Assembly: GCA_944386475.1 (NCBI GenBank)
Contig: CALXBH010000007.1
Coordinates: forward strand, 1-64,000
DNA: 64,000 nucleotides
Direction: 5' to 3'
DNA from: an uncultured Clostridia bacterium
Lineage (GTDB): Bacteria > Bacillota > Clostridia > Oscillospirales > Ruminococcaceae
Positions 17,453-25,863 of this stretch are shown piece by piece. Position 1 is the first letter of the stretch. Every line of letters starts with the position of its first letter. The notes below the pieces were generated by a model that had not been told where the DNA came from, ran no database searches, and was given only the letters and a program-made list of their open reading frames with translations. A program made the position numbers and the translations under genes.

Positions 17453-17890
17453 ATGAATAAGATAAAACAGCTCAGCATTGTTTTAGCGGTTTTGCTTGTG
17501 GCGATGTTGATAGGGCTTTCCGGCTGCACCGGCGGAAAGGACGGAAACGGACAAGCCAGTAGCGCGGCGCTGACAGCGGTGCCGGAATATGTCTCCCAGT
17601 GGCCGGAAAACGACATGACAGCCCTTATCCCGCAGCCTTCCAATGGAACGATCGACTATGTATGCGATGATTCCCATCAGGGGCGGTATCAAATCGTGAT
17701 GAAAGATATAAGCCGGGAGGAATCGGCCGCTTATATCACAGAGCTTGAAGACCAAGGCTACACCAAGGTGGCCTCCGACCAAAATGATGCTTCAGGCGGG
17801 GCGCTGCTGCAAAAAGAGAATATGACGGTAAGCGTGGCCTACTCGGGAAACATCTTAAACATCCTGCTTACCCAAAGCGGGGAAAAATAG
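17453..17890 (+). CDS. Putative lipoprotein of unknown function
   Basis: A 145-residue exported protein with a basic start, a hydrophobic helix and a lipobox LSGC (Cys at residue 24), after which a Gly/Ser-rich linker follows. The mature part (about 45-145) reads as a compact alpha/beta domain with ISREESAAYITELEDQGYTKVA, resembling small clostridial lipoproteins without assigned function. The ATG at 17453 follows GACAAGGG; a GTG at 17432 is possible. Confidence 0.75.
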   Translation: MNKIKQLSIVLAVLLVAMLIGLSGCTGGKDGNGQASSAALTAVPEYVSQWPENDMTALIPQPSNGTIDYVCDDSHQGRYQIVMKDISREESAAYITELEDQGYTKVASDQNDASGGALLQKENMTVSVAYSGNILNILLTQSGEK

Positions 17891-17965
17891 CCTTTTGGCA
17901 ATTAGGGGATCTGGGAGAAGACAAAACGTCCTTTATGTAGTGTTTGAAAAAATTGCAGGTGAGTA

Positions 17966-17994
17966 TTGACTAACTTGCAAAAATCGAGTATAGT
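17966..17994 (+). promoter_or_regulatory. Promoter of ddh
   Basis: TTGACT (17966-17971), 17 bp, TATAGT (17989-17994), about 35 bases before the ddh start. Confidence 0.8.
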
Positions 17995-18036
17995 ATAAAA
18001 GTTGTACTTTCATTGTAACAGAAAGGAAGGATTTTG

Positions 18037-18933
18037 ATGATAAAAGCGGCAGTTGTCGGTTACGGCAACATCGGAAAAAGTGTTTTGCAGGCTCTGGCGG
18101 CAGCGCCGGATTTTGAACTGGTTGGCGTTGTCCGCCGCAGCGGCAATGCTGACGGCGCGCCGGAGCTTTCCGGCGTACAGGTGGTGGATGACATCCAAAA
18201 GCTGTCCGTAAAGCCCGACGTGGCGATTTTGTGCACTCCTACCCGCAAGGTGCCTGAGTATGCCGAACAGTATCTGGCTATGGGCATTCACACGGTGGAC
18301 AGCTATGATATCCACACCGGCATCTGGGATTTAAAGCAGAAATTAGATCCGATCGCCAAGCAAAACGGCACGGTATCGATCATTTCCGCCGGCTGGGATC
18401 CTGGTTCGGACTCCATGGTGCGCGCCTTGATGGAGGCCTGCGCTCCCAAGGGAATTACCTATACAGACTTCGGCCCCGGCATGAGCATGGGTCACACGGT
18501 GGCGGTCAAGGCCATTGAGGGCGTGAAAAAAGCTTTGTCTATGACCATTCCTCTGGGCACCGGCATCCATCGCCGGATGGTTTACATCGAGCTGGAAAAC
18601 GGCTATGCCTATGAGGACGTTGCCGCCCGCATCAAAGCGGACGACTACTTTGCCCATGACGAGACCCATGTGATCGCGGTGGACGATGTAGACGCGTTGT
18701 TGGACATGGGCCACGGCGTTCATATGGAGCGCAAGGGCGTTTCGGGCACCACCCAGAACCAGCGGCTGGAATTTAACATGTCCATCAACAACCCGGCGCT
18801 GACCGCGCAGATTTTGGTGGGGGTCGCCCGGGCGTCCATGAAACAGCAGCCCGGCTGCTACACCATGGTGGAGATCGCTCCCATCGACCTTTTGTACGGA
18901 GATAAAGAGGCTTTGATCCGGAAATTGGTCTAA
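18037..18933 (+). CDS. ddh: meso-Diaminopimelate D-dehydrogenase
   Basis: NADPH-dependent one-step conversion between tetrahydrodipicolinate and meso-diaminopimelate, for lysine and peptidoglycan. The 298 residues show an N-terminal Rossmann motif (AVVGYGNIGKSVLQAL), CTPTRKVPEYAEQYL, VDSYDIHTGIWDLK, and the substrate-domain segments SAGWDPGSDSMVRAL and FGPGMSMGHTVAVKAIEGV, all typical. The ATG at 18037 follows GGAAGG at about 7 bp; a TTG just upstream would add one residue. Confidence 0.96.
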   Translation: MIKAAVVGYGNIGKSVLQALAAAPDFELVGVVRRSGNADGAPELSGVQVVDDIQKLSVKPDVAILCTPTRKVPEYAEQYLAMGIHTVDSYDIHTGIWDLKQKLDPIAKQNGTVSIISAGWDPGSDSMVRALMEACAPKGITYTDFGPGMSMGHTVAVKAIEGVKKALSMTIPLGTGIHRRMVYIELENGYAYEDVAARIKADDYFAHDETHVIAVDDVDALLDMGHGVHMERKGVSGTTQNQRLEFNMSINNPALTAQILVGVARASMKQQPGCYTMVEIAPIDLLYGDKEALIRKLV

Positions 18934-18942
18934 AAACCGGGG

Positions 18943-18980
18943 CTTTCCACAACCGGTTGTGGGAAAAGATAAAACTTTTT
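18943..18980 (+). terminator. Probable terminator after ddh
   Basis: An inverted repeat around CACAACC/GGTTGTG (18948-18961), extended with one bulge by CTTTC/GAAAAG, ends just before an A/T-rich stretch with TTTTT at 18976-18980. The T-run is not immediately adjacent, so strength is uncertain. Confidence 0.5.
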
Positions 18981-18992
18981 CCAAACTTTGTG

Positions 18993-19021
18993 TTGACAAG
19001 CGGCCTTTTTACCGGTATAAT
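18993..19021 (+). promoter_or_regulatory. Consensus promoter of yceD-rpmF
   Basis: Perfect TTGACA (18993-18998) and TATAAT (19016-19021) separated by 17 bp, giving a leader of about 20 bases. The strength suits a ribosomal protein operon. Confidence 0.9.
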
Positions 19022-19049
19022 AATATCCGTGACGTTATGGGGTGTCGAT

Positions 19050-19553
19050 ATGGTGCTTGCGTTAAAACAGATTTTTGATGTGGTGGGCGAAAGCCAGTCC
19101 ATCGATTATCCGCTGGTGATTTCCGACTGTGAAATCGGCGGGCTTCCTGTTTTTGAAAAGCCCATTCCTGTCAAAGGACGGGTTTATAACCGCGCGGGCA
19201 TCGTGATGCTGGAGGTCTCCTGTGAGGTGACCATGCATCTTTGCTGTGACCGCTGTCTGACGGTGTTTGACCGCAGTCAGACTCTTCCGGTTTCCCACAT
19301 CCTGGTGACGGAGCTTCATTCCGATGCCGACACCGACGACGAATACGTCGTGGTGGAGGAAGATATGACCCTCGATCTGGACGAGCTTTTGCGGGCGGAC
19401 ATTTTGCTCAGCCTGCCTTCCAAGATCCTCTGCAAGGAGGACTGCAAGGGCTTGTGCAGCGTGTGCGGCGGCAACCGCAACGAAAAAGAGTGTCACTGCG
19501 AAGAGAAATCCATTGATCCCAGGCTTCAAATCCTGGGGGATTTACTAAAATAA
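19050..19553 (+). CDS. yceD: YceD/DUF177 family protein
   Basis: A 167-residue DUF177 protein; the family is coupled to L32 and, in plants and E. coli, linked to 23S rRNA accumulation. A conserved CDRCL segment (LCCDRCLTVFDRS) and a C-terminal zinc-type cluster (LCKEDCKGLCSVCGGNRNEKECHC) are visible. The frame is open to 18957, but that would start inside the promoter, so ATG 19050 is used. rpmF follows after 59 bp, the standard pair. Confidence 0.9.
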   Translation: MVLALKQIFDVVGESQSIDYPLVISDCEIGGLPVFEKPIPVKGRVYNRAGIVMLEVSCEVTMHLCCDRCLTVFDRSQTLPVSHILVTELHSDADTDDEYVVVEEDMTLDLDELLRADILLSLPSKILCKEDCKGLCSVCGGNRNEKECHCEEKSIDPRLQILGDLLK

Positions 19554-19612
19554 GATTACCGTTAAGGCGGTTGGGCTTTCCAATCGCTCTGCCATACAAA
19601 GGAGGTGCTGAG

Positions 19613-19795
19613 ATGGCGGTACCAAAGAGAAAAGTTTCGAAAGCGAGACGTGACAAAAGACGTTCCAATGTTTGGAAACTGGAAACCCCTGCATTCTCCA
19701 GATGCACACAGTGCGGAGAACTGAAATTGCCTCATCGCGTATGCGGTAATTGCGGGTTCTACAAAGGCGTAGAGGTTATTAAAAAAGAAGCGTAA
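19613..19795 (+). CDS. rpmF: Large ribosomal subunit protein bL32
   Basis: A 60-residue ribosomal protein starting MAVPKRKVSKARRDKRRSN. It is the zinc-ribbon form, with CTQC at about 31-34 and CGNC at about 44-47. AAAGGAGGTG precedes the ATG. The plsX gene that often follows is absent here; a terminator ends the unit. Confidence 0.97.
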   Translation: MAVPKRKVSKARRDKRRSNVWKLETPAFSRCTQCGELKLPHRVCGNCGFYKGVEVIKKEA

Positions 19796-19810
19796 GCGCG
19801 GCTTCTTAAA

Positions 19811-19845
19811 AAAGGTAGGGAGGGCGAAACCTTCTCTACCTTTTA
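19811..19845 (+). terminator. Terminator of yceD-rpmF
   Basis: An 11-base stem with G-T pairs (AAGGTAGGGAGGG region with CCTTCTCTACCTT) and a CGAAA loop, then TTTTATTCTT. Confidence 0.8.
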
Positions 19846-19884
19846 TTCTTGTCTGTCGTTTTTTAACGGAAAGGGGGAGGCAAC

Positions 19885-21198
19885 ATGGCGGTTGTAATTG
19901 CAGCGGTGGAAAAGGGCTCCTATGCCAAAAAGGCAGGGATCAAACCGGGGGAGACCCTTGTTTCCATCAACGGGAACGAGATTTTAGACGTGCTGGACTA
20001 CCGGTTTTACATGACCGAGGAAAAGCTCCGGCTGCAACTGGAGGATCAGGACGGGAAAACCCGGGAAGTCGTCATCAAAAAGCAGGAGTATGACGACATC
20101 GGCCTTGATTTTGACACCTATCTGATGGACAAGCAGCAGACCTGCCGCAACAAGTGCATCTTCTGCTTTATCGACCAGATGCCCAAGGGGATGCGGGAAA
20201 GCCTGTATTTTAAAGACGACGACGCCCGTATGAGCTTTTTGTTCGGCAACTATGTCACCCTGACGAACCTTTCCGACCACGACATCGACCGGATTATTAA
20301 GATGCACATCAGCCCCATCAATATCTCGGTGCACACCACGAATCCCGAGCTCCGGTGCAGGATGATGAACAACCGCTTTGCCGGGGACAGTTTGCGGTAT
20401 ATGTACCGGCTGGCCCAGGCGGGGATCGCTATCAACTGCCAGCTTGTTCTCTGCCCCGGCATCAATGACGGGGAGGAGCTTAAAAGAAGCCTTGACGATC
20501 TGGGAAAGCTCTATCCCAGCGTGCAGAGCATCGCCTGCGTCCCGGTGGGGCTGACCGATCACCGGGAGGGACTGTATCCTCTGGAGCCCTATACCCCCGC
20601 CTCAGCGGCGGATGTCATCCGCATCATCGACGAGTTTTCTGACCGGACGAAACGGGAGTACGGCGCCCGGCTGTGCTACCCGGCGGATGAGTTTTTCCTG
20701 ACCGCGGGAATCCCCATCCCCGAAGGGGCGTACTACGGGGATTTTAACCAGCTGGAAAATGGCGTGGGGATGCTGGCTTCCATGCGGGACGAGTTTTCCG
20801 AGGCCCTCCGCCTGGCGGGGGACGAGCCCTGCAAAAGCAGGAAGCTCACCATCGCCACGGGGGTTGCCGCCGCCGGTTTTATTGACGGCCTGGTTGACGA
20901 GGCGAAGAAAAAATGGCATAATTTAGATTGTACGGTATATGCTGTAAAAAATGATTTCTTCGGGCATAAAATCACGGTGACAGGGCTTTTAACAGCCCGG
21001 GATTTAATCGCCCAGCTTTCGGAAAAGCCTTTGGGGGACACGCTGCTTTTGTCCTCCTCCATGCTCCGGCGGGATACCGACCTGTTTTTGGACGACTTAA
21101 CGGTATCCGATGTGGAAAAGGCGCTGGGGGTAACTGTGCGGGTCACCGATAACGACGGCTTTGATTTTCTGGACGCCCTGCTGGGCGTGGAGCAATAG
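19885..21198 (+). CDS. DUF512 radical SAM protein with N-terminal PDZ-like domain
   Basis: A 437-residue protein of the DUF512 family, conserved in Clostridia and usually beside der; the reaction is not established. Residues 1-60 form a PDZ-like fold (GSYAKKAGIKPGETLVSINGNEI). The radical SAM cluster is CRNKCIFC (Cys87, 91, 94), with VTLTNL and NISVHTTNPELRC following. The C-terminal DUF512 part holds ATGVAAAGFIDGL and VTGLLTARDLIAQL. It is the first gene of a unit with der, plsY and gpsA (gaps of 44, 54 and 16 bp). Confidence 0.92.
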   Translation: MAVVIAAVEKGSYAKKAGIKPGETLVSINGNEILDVLDYRFYMTEEKLRLQLEDQDGKTREVVIKKQEYDDIGLDFDTYLMDKQQTCRNKCIFCFIDQMPKGMRESLYFKDDDARMSFLFGNYVTLTNLSDHDIDRIIKMHISPINISVHTTNPELRCRMMNNRFAGDSLRYMYRLAQAGIAINCQLVLCPGINDGEELKRSLDDLGKLYPSVQSIACVPVGLTDHREGLYPLEPYTPASAADVIRIIDEFSDRTKREYGARLCYPADEFFLTAGIPIPEGAYYGDFNQLENGVGMLASMRDEFSEALRLAGDEPCKSRKLTIATGVAAAGFIDGLVDEAKKKWHNLDCTVYAVKNDFFGHKITVTGLLTARDLIAQLSEKPLGDTLLLSSSMLRRDTDLFLDDLTVSDVEKALGVTVRVTDNDGFDFLDALLGVEQ

Positions 21199-21242
21199 GA
21201 TCCTCTGTTCACAGAGGGAAAAAACAGAGAAAGGATTTTAAC

Positions 21243-22568
21243 ATGGGAAAACCGATTGTTGCTGTGGTGGGCCGCCCCAATGTGGGGAAATCCACCCTGT
21301 TTAATAAGCTGATCGGCCAGCGGCTGTCCATTGTGGAGGACACGCCGGGGGTGACCAGGGACCGGATCTACTCCGAAAGTGAATGGCGGGGCCGCACCTT
21401 TATGCTGGTGGACACCGGCGGCATCGAGCCTTCCAGCGACGATGTGATCTTGTCCCAGATGCGCCGCCAGGCGGAGCTTGCCATCCAAAGCGCCCAGGTG
21501 ATTGTTTTGGTGGTGGATATGCAGTCAGGGGTGACTGCCACCGACGCGGATGTGGCCGCCATGCTGCAAAAAAGCGGCAAGCCGGTGGTTCTGTGCGTCA
21601 ATAAATGCGACCGGATCGGCGCCCCGGAGCCGGAGTTTTATGAGTTTTATAATTTAGGCCTGGGGGATCCCGTGGCGGTATCCGCTGTCCACGGCCATGG
21701 CACCGGCGATTTGTTGGACGAGGTGTTCCGCTATTTCCCCGAGGAGGATGAGGAGGAGGAAGACGGCGACGCCATCAAGGTGGCGGTCATCGGCAAGCCT
21801 AACGCGGGCAAATCCTCCCTCATCAATAAAATCGCCGGGGAAGAACGGCTGATCGTCTCGGACGTGGCGGGAACCACCCGGGACGCAGTGGACACGGTAA
21901 TCGAAAACGACAAGGGGAAATTTATCTTTATTGACACAGCGGGCATTCGGCGCAAGTCCAAGGTACTGGAAAATATCGAGCGCTACAGCGTTTTGCGGGC
22001 GTATATGGCGGTTGACCGGGCGGATGTGTGCGTAGTGGTGATCGACGCCACCGTGGGCTTTACCGAGCAGGACAGCAAGGTGGCCGGTTACGCCCATGAG
22101 CAGGGGAAGGCCTGCGTGATCGCGGTGAACAAATGGGATGCGGTGGAAAAGGAAACGGGCACCATGAACCAGTACCGCAAAAAGCTGGAGCAGGATTTCA
22201 GCTTTATGTCCTATGCTCCCATCGTGTTTATTTCGGCCAAAACCGGCCAGCGCATTGACAAGCTGTTTGAGACAATCGCGCTGGTTAACCAGCAAAACGC
22301 CATGCGGATCTCCACCGGCATGCTCAACGACATGCTGGCGGACGCCACGGCCAGGGTGCAGCCTCCCTCTGACAAAGGGCGCAGGCTGAAGATCTATTAT
22401 ATGACCCAGCCCTCCACTCGTCCGCCCACGTTTGTGGTGTTTGTCAACCGGGCGGACCTGTTTCATTTTTCCTATCAGCGGTATTTGGAAAACCAGATCC
22501 GGGAGACCTTTTCTTTGACGGGGACGCCGGTGCGGTTTATCGTCCGGGAGCGGGAGAAAAAACAATAA
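21243..22568 (+). CDS. der: Ribosome-assembly GTPase Der (EngA)
   Basis: Double-GTPase needed for 50S subunit maturation. The 441 residues hold two G domains: GRPNVGKST with DTPGVTRD, NKCD (about 1-165), then GKPNAGKSS with DTAGIRRKSK and NKWD (about 178-345). A KH-like C-terminal domain (STRPPTFVVFVNRADLFHFSYQRYLEN) follows. A small hairpin lies before its AGAAAGGA ribosome site. Confidence 0.98.
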   Translation: MGKPIVAVVGRPNVGKSTLFNKLIGQRLSIVEDTPGVTRDRIYSESEWRGRTFMLVDTGGIEPSSDDVILSQMRRQAELAIQSAQVIVLVVDMQSGVTATDADVAAMLQKSGKPVVLCVNKCDRIGAPEPEFYEFYNLGLGDPVAVSAVHGHGTGDLLDEVFRYFPEEDEEEEDGDAIKVAVIGKPNAGKSSLINKIAGEERLIVSDVAGTTRDAVDTVIENDKGKFIFIDTAGIRRKSKVLENIERYSVLRAYMAVDRADVCVVVIDATVGFTEQDSKVAGYAHEQGKACVIAVNKWDAVEKETGTMNQYRKKLEQDFSFMSYAPIVFISAKTGQRIDKLFETIALVNQQNAMRISTGMLNDMLADATARVQPPSDKGRRLKIYYMTQPSTRPPTFVVFVNRADLFHFSYQRYLENQIRETFSLTGTPVRFIVREREKKQ

Positions 22569-22622
22569 GCCCGGCACTTTGAGGGAAATTACAGTTTATC
22601 TTGAAAGGAATTGACGGAATCT

Positions 22623-23294
22623 ATGGAGCTTTTCCGGATCATCTGCGCCTGTGTGCTGTCCTCGGCAGTCGCCTACCTGCTGGGGAGCATCAACTTTGCC
22701 ATCATCATTACCAAAGCGGTTCTTCATAAGGATATCCGGGATTTCGGAAGCGGCAACGCGGGGATGACCAACGTCCTGCGCACCGTGGGGAAGGGCCCGG
22801 CCGCTTTGACCCTGCTGGGGGACTTTTTAAAAGGCGCGGCGGCTGTTTTATTGGGGCATCTGATCTTTGCCTATATCGGGAATCAGCCGGACTGGCTGCT
22901 GGGCGGCTACCTTTCGGGATTTTTCGCCCTGCTGGGGCATCTGTTCCCTTTGTATTACGGTTTTAAAGGCGGAAAGGGGATCGCCACCTGCGCCGGCGTG
23001 CTGGCGGTGCTGGACTGGCGGGTGCTGCTGATTATTTTAGCGGTGTTTTTGATCGTCACGGCGATTTCCCGCTATGTGTCGCTGGGGTCGGTGTGCGCCG
23101 CAGTAGCGTATCCGATTTCCACCCTCTGCCTGCGGCTATGGGAAGAAAGCCCGGCGATCTGGAGCGATACGGCGATGGCGGTTTTAATCGCCGCCGTGGT
23201 GATTATCATGCACCGGCAGAACATCAAACGGCTGCTTTCCGGGACGGAAAACAAGATTGGGCAGAAAAAGAAACAGCCGGACACAGAGAAATAG
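22623..23294 (+). CDS. plsY: Glycerol-3-phosphate acyltransferase PlsY
   Basis: Membrane enzyme that transfers an acyl group from acyl-phosphate to glycerol 3-phosphate, the first step of phospholipid synthesis. The 223 residues are strongly hydrophobic with about five helices. The three conserved loops are visible: GSINFAIII, DFGSGNAGMTNVLRTVGK, and GFKGGKGIATCAGV. The end is basic and cytoplasmic. The ATG at 22623 is preferred; a TTG at 22611 has its ribosome site too close. gpsA, which makes its substrate, follows. Confidence 0.95.
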   Translation: MELFRIICACVLSSAVAYLLGSINFAIIITKAVLHKDIRDFGSGNAGMTNVLRTVGKGPAALTLLGDFLKGAAAVLLGHLIFAYIGNQPDWLLGGYLSGFFALLGHLFPLYYGFKGGKGIATCAGVLAVLDWRVLLIILAVFLIVTAISRYVSLGSVCAAVAYPISTLCLRLWEESPAIWSDTAMAVLIAAVVIIMHRQNIKRLLSGTENKIGQKKKQPDTEK

Positions 23295-23310
23295 AAAGGG
23301 ATGGATCGCT

Positions 23311-24330
23311 ATGGCGAAAATTGCAGTGCTGGGCTCCGGAGGATTTGGAACCTCTCTGGCGGTGATGGCACACCGGTATGGCCATCAGGTGCTTTTGTGG
23401 TCGAAATTCCCGGAGGAAATCGCGCAGATCCGGAAGGATGGGGAAAACCGGAAGCTTTTGCCGGGCATCCCGGTGGATTCCGCTATCTGCCTTACCTCTG
23501 ATCTTAACGATATTGATGGGGCGCAGATCGTTCTGTTTGCCGTTCCTTCCCGGTTTGTGCGGGAGACGGCAAGGGCAGCTGCTTCCTTTATCCCCGCTAA
23601 AGCCACGGTGGTCAATGTGGCCAAGGGCCTGGAAGAGGGCAGCTTAAAGCGGCTGTCCCAGGTGCTGGAGGAAGAGCTTGCCGGCCATTCGGTAGTGGTA
23701 TTGTCCGGCCCCTCCCACGCGGAGGAGGTCGCCCGGGGCGTTCCCACCACCATCGTGTCGGCCTCCAAGGATCTGGCGGCAGCGGAGCTTGTCCAGGATG
23801 AGCTGATGAACAAAACCCTGCGTATTTATGTGAGCGAAGACGTCACCGGTGTGGAGCTTGGCGGCGCGTTAAAAAATATTATCGCCCTGTGCGCCGGTAT
23901 CTGCGACGGCATGGGGTTGGGCGACAACACCAAAGCGGCTTTGATGACCAGGGGAATCGCCGAGATGTCCCGCTTAGGGCGGGCACTGGGCGGAAAGGAC
24001 GCCACTTTTGCGGGCTTAACCGGTATGGGCGACTTGATCGTCACCTGCACCAGTATGCACAGCCGCAACCGCCGGGCCGGTATTTTGATCGGCCAGGGGG
24101 TTTCCAGCAAGGAAGCTGTGGAGCGCGTGGGCACGGTAGAAGGCTATTTTGCGGCCAAAACCGGCTGGGAGCTGGCGCAGAAATACGGGGTGTCCATGCC
24201 CATCACCGAGCAGCTGTACAAGGTGCTGTATGAGGGCGCAAATTTATATCAAAGTCTGGAGGCGCTGATGGACCGGCCCAAACGCCATGAAAGCGAACCC
24301 GCCTGGGAGCCTGCGCCGCGCATGGAATAG
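23311..24330 (+). CDS. gpsA: NAD(P)-dependent glycerol-3-phosphate dehydrogenase
   Basis: Makes sn-glycerol 3-phosphate from dihydroxyacetone phosphate for phospholipids. The 339 residues begin MAKIAVLGSGGFGTSLAVM, a Rossmann motif, and carry NVAKGLEEGSLKRLSQVL, VVLSGPSHAEEVARGVPT, the catalytic Lys in GGALKNIIALCAGI, and GLTGMGDLIVTCTSMHSRNRR. The ATG at 23311 gives the correct start; the frame from 23257 adds sequence that overlaps plsY. Cotranscribed with plsY. Confidence 0.97.
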   Translation: MAKIAVLGSGGFGTSLAVMAHRYGHQVLLWSKFPEEIAQIRKDGENRKLLPGIPVDSAICLTSDLNDIDGAQIVLFAVPSRFVRETARAAASFIPAKATVVNVAKGLEEGSLKRLSQVLEEELAGHSVVVLSGPSHAEEVARGVPTTIVSASKDLAAAELVQDELMNKTLRIYVSEDVTGVELGGALKNIIALCAGICDGMGLGDNTKAALMTRGIAEMSRLGRALGGKDATFAGLTGMGDLIVTCTSMHSRNRRAGILIGQGVSSKEAVERVGTVEGYFAAKTGWELAQKYGVSMPITEQLYKVLYEGANLYQSLEALMDRPKRHESEPAWEPAPRME

Positions 24331-24380
24331 CGGCTGCCCGTCTTTAGGGGGAAATGGCTTCTAAATATCAATGGGAATGC

Positions 24381-24411
24381 TGGCGCTCCGCCTTTGCGGA
24401 GCGCCATTTTG
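24381..24411 (+). terminator. Terminator of the DUF512-der-plsY-gpsA unit
   Basis: An 11-base perfect stem (TGGCGCTCCGC with GCGGAGCGCCA) 50 bp past the gpsA stop, then TTTTGT. Confidence 0.88.
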
Positions 24412-24492
24412 TATAGGCGCATGCCTTTGACGGTACACGGCGAAGCGGCGCCGCCGGGAATAATATTTTCGTTTAATTTTGTTATGTTTTCC

Positions 24493-24541
24493 TTGACAAG
24501 AACAAACGTTCTATGCTATACTCCAATTAGAACGAATGTTC
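24493..24541 (+). promoter_or_regulatory. SOS promoter with two LexA boxes
   Basis: TTGACA (24493-24498) and TATACT (24517-24522) are 18 bp apart. Two perfect Gram-positive LexA/DinR half-site pairs, GAAC-N4-GTTC, are present: GAACAAACGTTC (24500-24511), between -35 and -10, and GAACGAATGTTC (24530-24541), at or just after the start point. LexA bound to either would block RNA polymerase. The -10 element lies between the two boxes. Confidence 0.9.
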
Positions 24542-24561
24542 TTTTAGGAGAAGGCGATCAA

Positions 24562-25863
24562 ATGGATATAATGGAAAAGCTTACGATCCTCACAAATTCT
24601 GCAAAATACGATGTAGCCTGTACCTCCAGCGGGGTGGACCGGGGCGGCGCTCCCGGCTCGATGGGGTCCACGGTAGGATGTGGCATCTGCCACAGCTTTG
24701 CGTCGGACGGGCGGTGCATCTCGCTGTTAAAGGTGCTGATGACCAACTACTGCATCTACGACTGCCAGTACTGTGTCAACCGGTGTTCCAACGATACGAA
24801 GCGGGTTGCCTTTACGCCGGAGGAACTGGCGGAACTGACCATGGCGTTTTACCGCCGCAATTATATCGAAGGGCTGTTTTTAAGCTCAGGGATTTTAAAA
24901 AGCCCGGATTACACCAGCGAAAGGCTGTTAAAAACCCTGCTGCTTATACGGAACAAATACCATTTCCGCGGGTATATCCACGTGAAAGCGATACCGGGAA
25001 CCGATCCGGCGCTGTTAACAAAGCTGGGGATGCTGGCCGACAGGATGAGCGTGAACATCGAGCTCCCCTCCCAAAAAAGCCTCAGGCAATTAGCGCCCAA
25101 TAAATCCAAAAACGACATCTTTGCCCCCATGAAACTGCTGACCAGCTCCATCCGGCAAAACAGCTATGATCTGGCCCATTATAAAAGCGCTCCCGCCTTT
25201 GCTCCCAGCGGCCAGAGCACCCAGATGATCGTGGGCGCCAGCCCGGAATCCGATTTTCAGATTTTGTCTCTGGCCCAGGGGCTGTATCAAAAGTACCGCC
25301 TAAAGCGGGTGTTTTATTCCGCCTATATGCCGGTTTCAGACAATCCGCTGCTGCCGGCCAGAGGAACCAAGCCGCCCCTTTTGCGGGAACACCGTTTGTA
25401 TCAGGCGGACTGGCTGCTGCGGTTTTACGGGTTTAAAGCCGAGGAGCTTTTGGACGAAGAGCATCCCAACATGAATCCATTGATGGATCCCAAATGCAAC
25501 TGGGCCCTTAATCATCTGGAGCTGTTTCCTCAGGAGGTAAACACGGCGCCCTATGAAATGCTGCTGCGGATTCCCGGCGTAGGGGTCAAAAGCGCCAAGC
25601 GGATCATGACCGCCCGGCGAAACGGCAGCCTGTCCTTTGAGGACTTAAAAAAGATCGGTGTGGTGTTAAAGCGCGCCCAGTATTTTATCACCTGCTCGGG
25701 AAAATTGGCGTGCGGGCTTAAAATCACCCAGGACGGGGTAATGAGGGCGCTGATCGGAGATAAACTCCCGGCAGAGAACAAACCGGAACAGTTATCCCTG
25801 TTTGCCCCTTCGGCTATGCTTTTGAAAGGAGAGATACGGCAATGCCTTGGCGTACGGACGTAG
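24562..25863 (+). CDS. Putative DNA modification/repair radical SAM protein (TIGR03916 type)
   Basis: A 433-residue radical SAM protein of the class annotated as putative DNA modification/repair. The cluster motif is CIYDCQYC (Cys64, 68, 71); extra cysteines lie before it (CGICHSF, about 40-43) and just after (CVNRC). The C-terminal part has a helix-hairpin-helix DNA-binding motif (LLRIPGVGVKSAKRIMTAR, about 337-355). The usual partner family gene follows with a 22-bp overlap. The promoter has two LexA boxes, so it is induced by DNA damage (inference from sites). ATG 24562 follows TAGGAGAAGG. Confidence 0.9.
   Translation: MDIMEKLTILTNSAKYDVACTSSGVDRGGAPGSMGSTVGCGICHSFASDGRCISLLKVLMTNYCIYDCQYCVNRCSNDTKRVAFTPEELAELTMAFYRRNYIEGLFLSSGILKSPDYTSERLLKTLLLIRNKYHFRGYIHVKAIPGTDPALLTKLGMLADRMSVNIELPSQKSLRQLAPNKSKNDIFAPMKLLTSSIRQNSYDLAHYKSAPAFAPSGQSTQMIVGASPESDFQILSLAQGLYQKYRLKRVFYSAYMPVSDNPLLPARGTKPPLLREHRLYQADWLLRFYGFKAEELLDEEHPNMNPLMDPKCNWALNHLELFPQEVNTAPYEMLLRIPGVGVKSAKRIMTARRNGSLSFEDLKKIGVVLKRAQYFITCSGKLACGLKITQDGVMRALIGDKLPAENKPEQLSLFAPSAMLLKGEIRQCLGVRT

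Noticed and set aside
21654-22577. 307-residue open frame antisense to der
   Set aside because: It is a shadow of the GC-rich der coding frame: no ribosome site, no motif, low-complexity composition.
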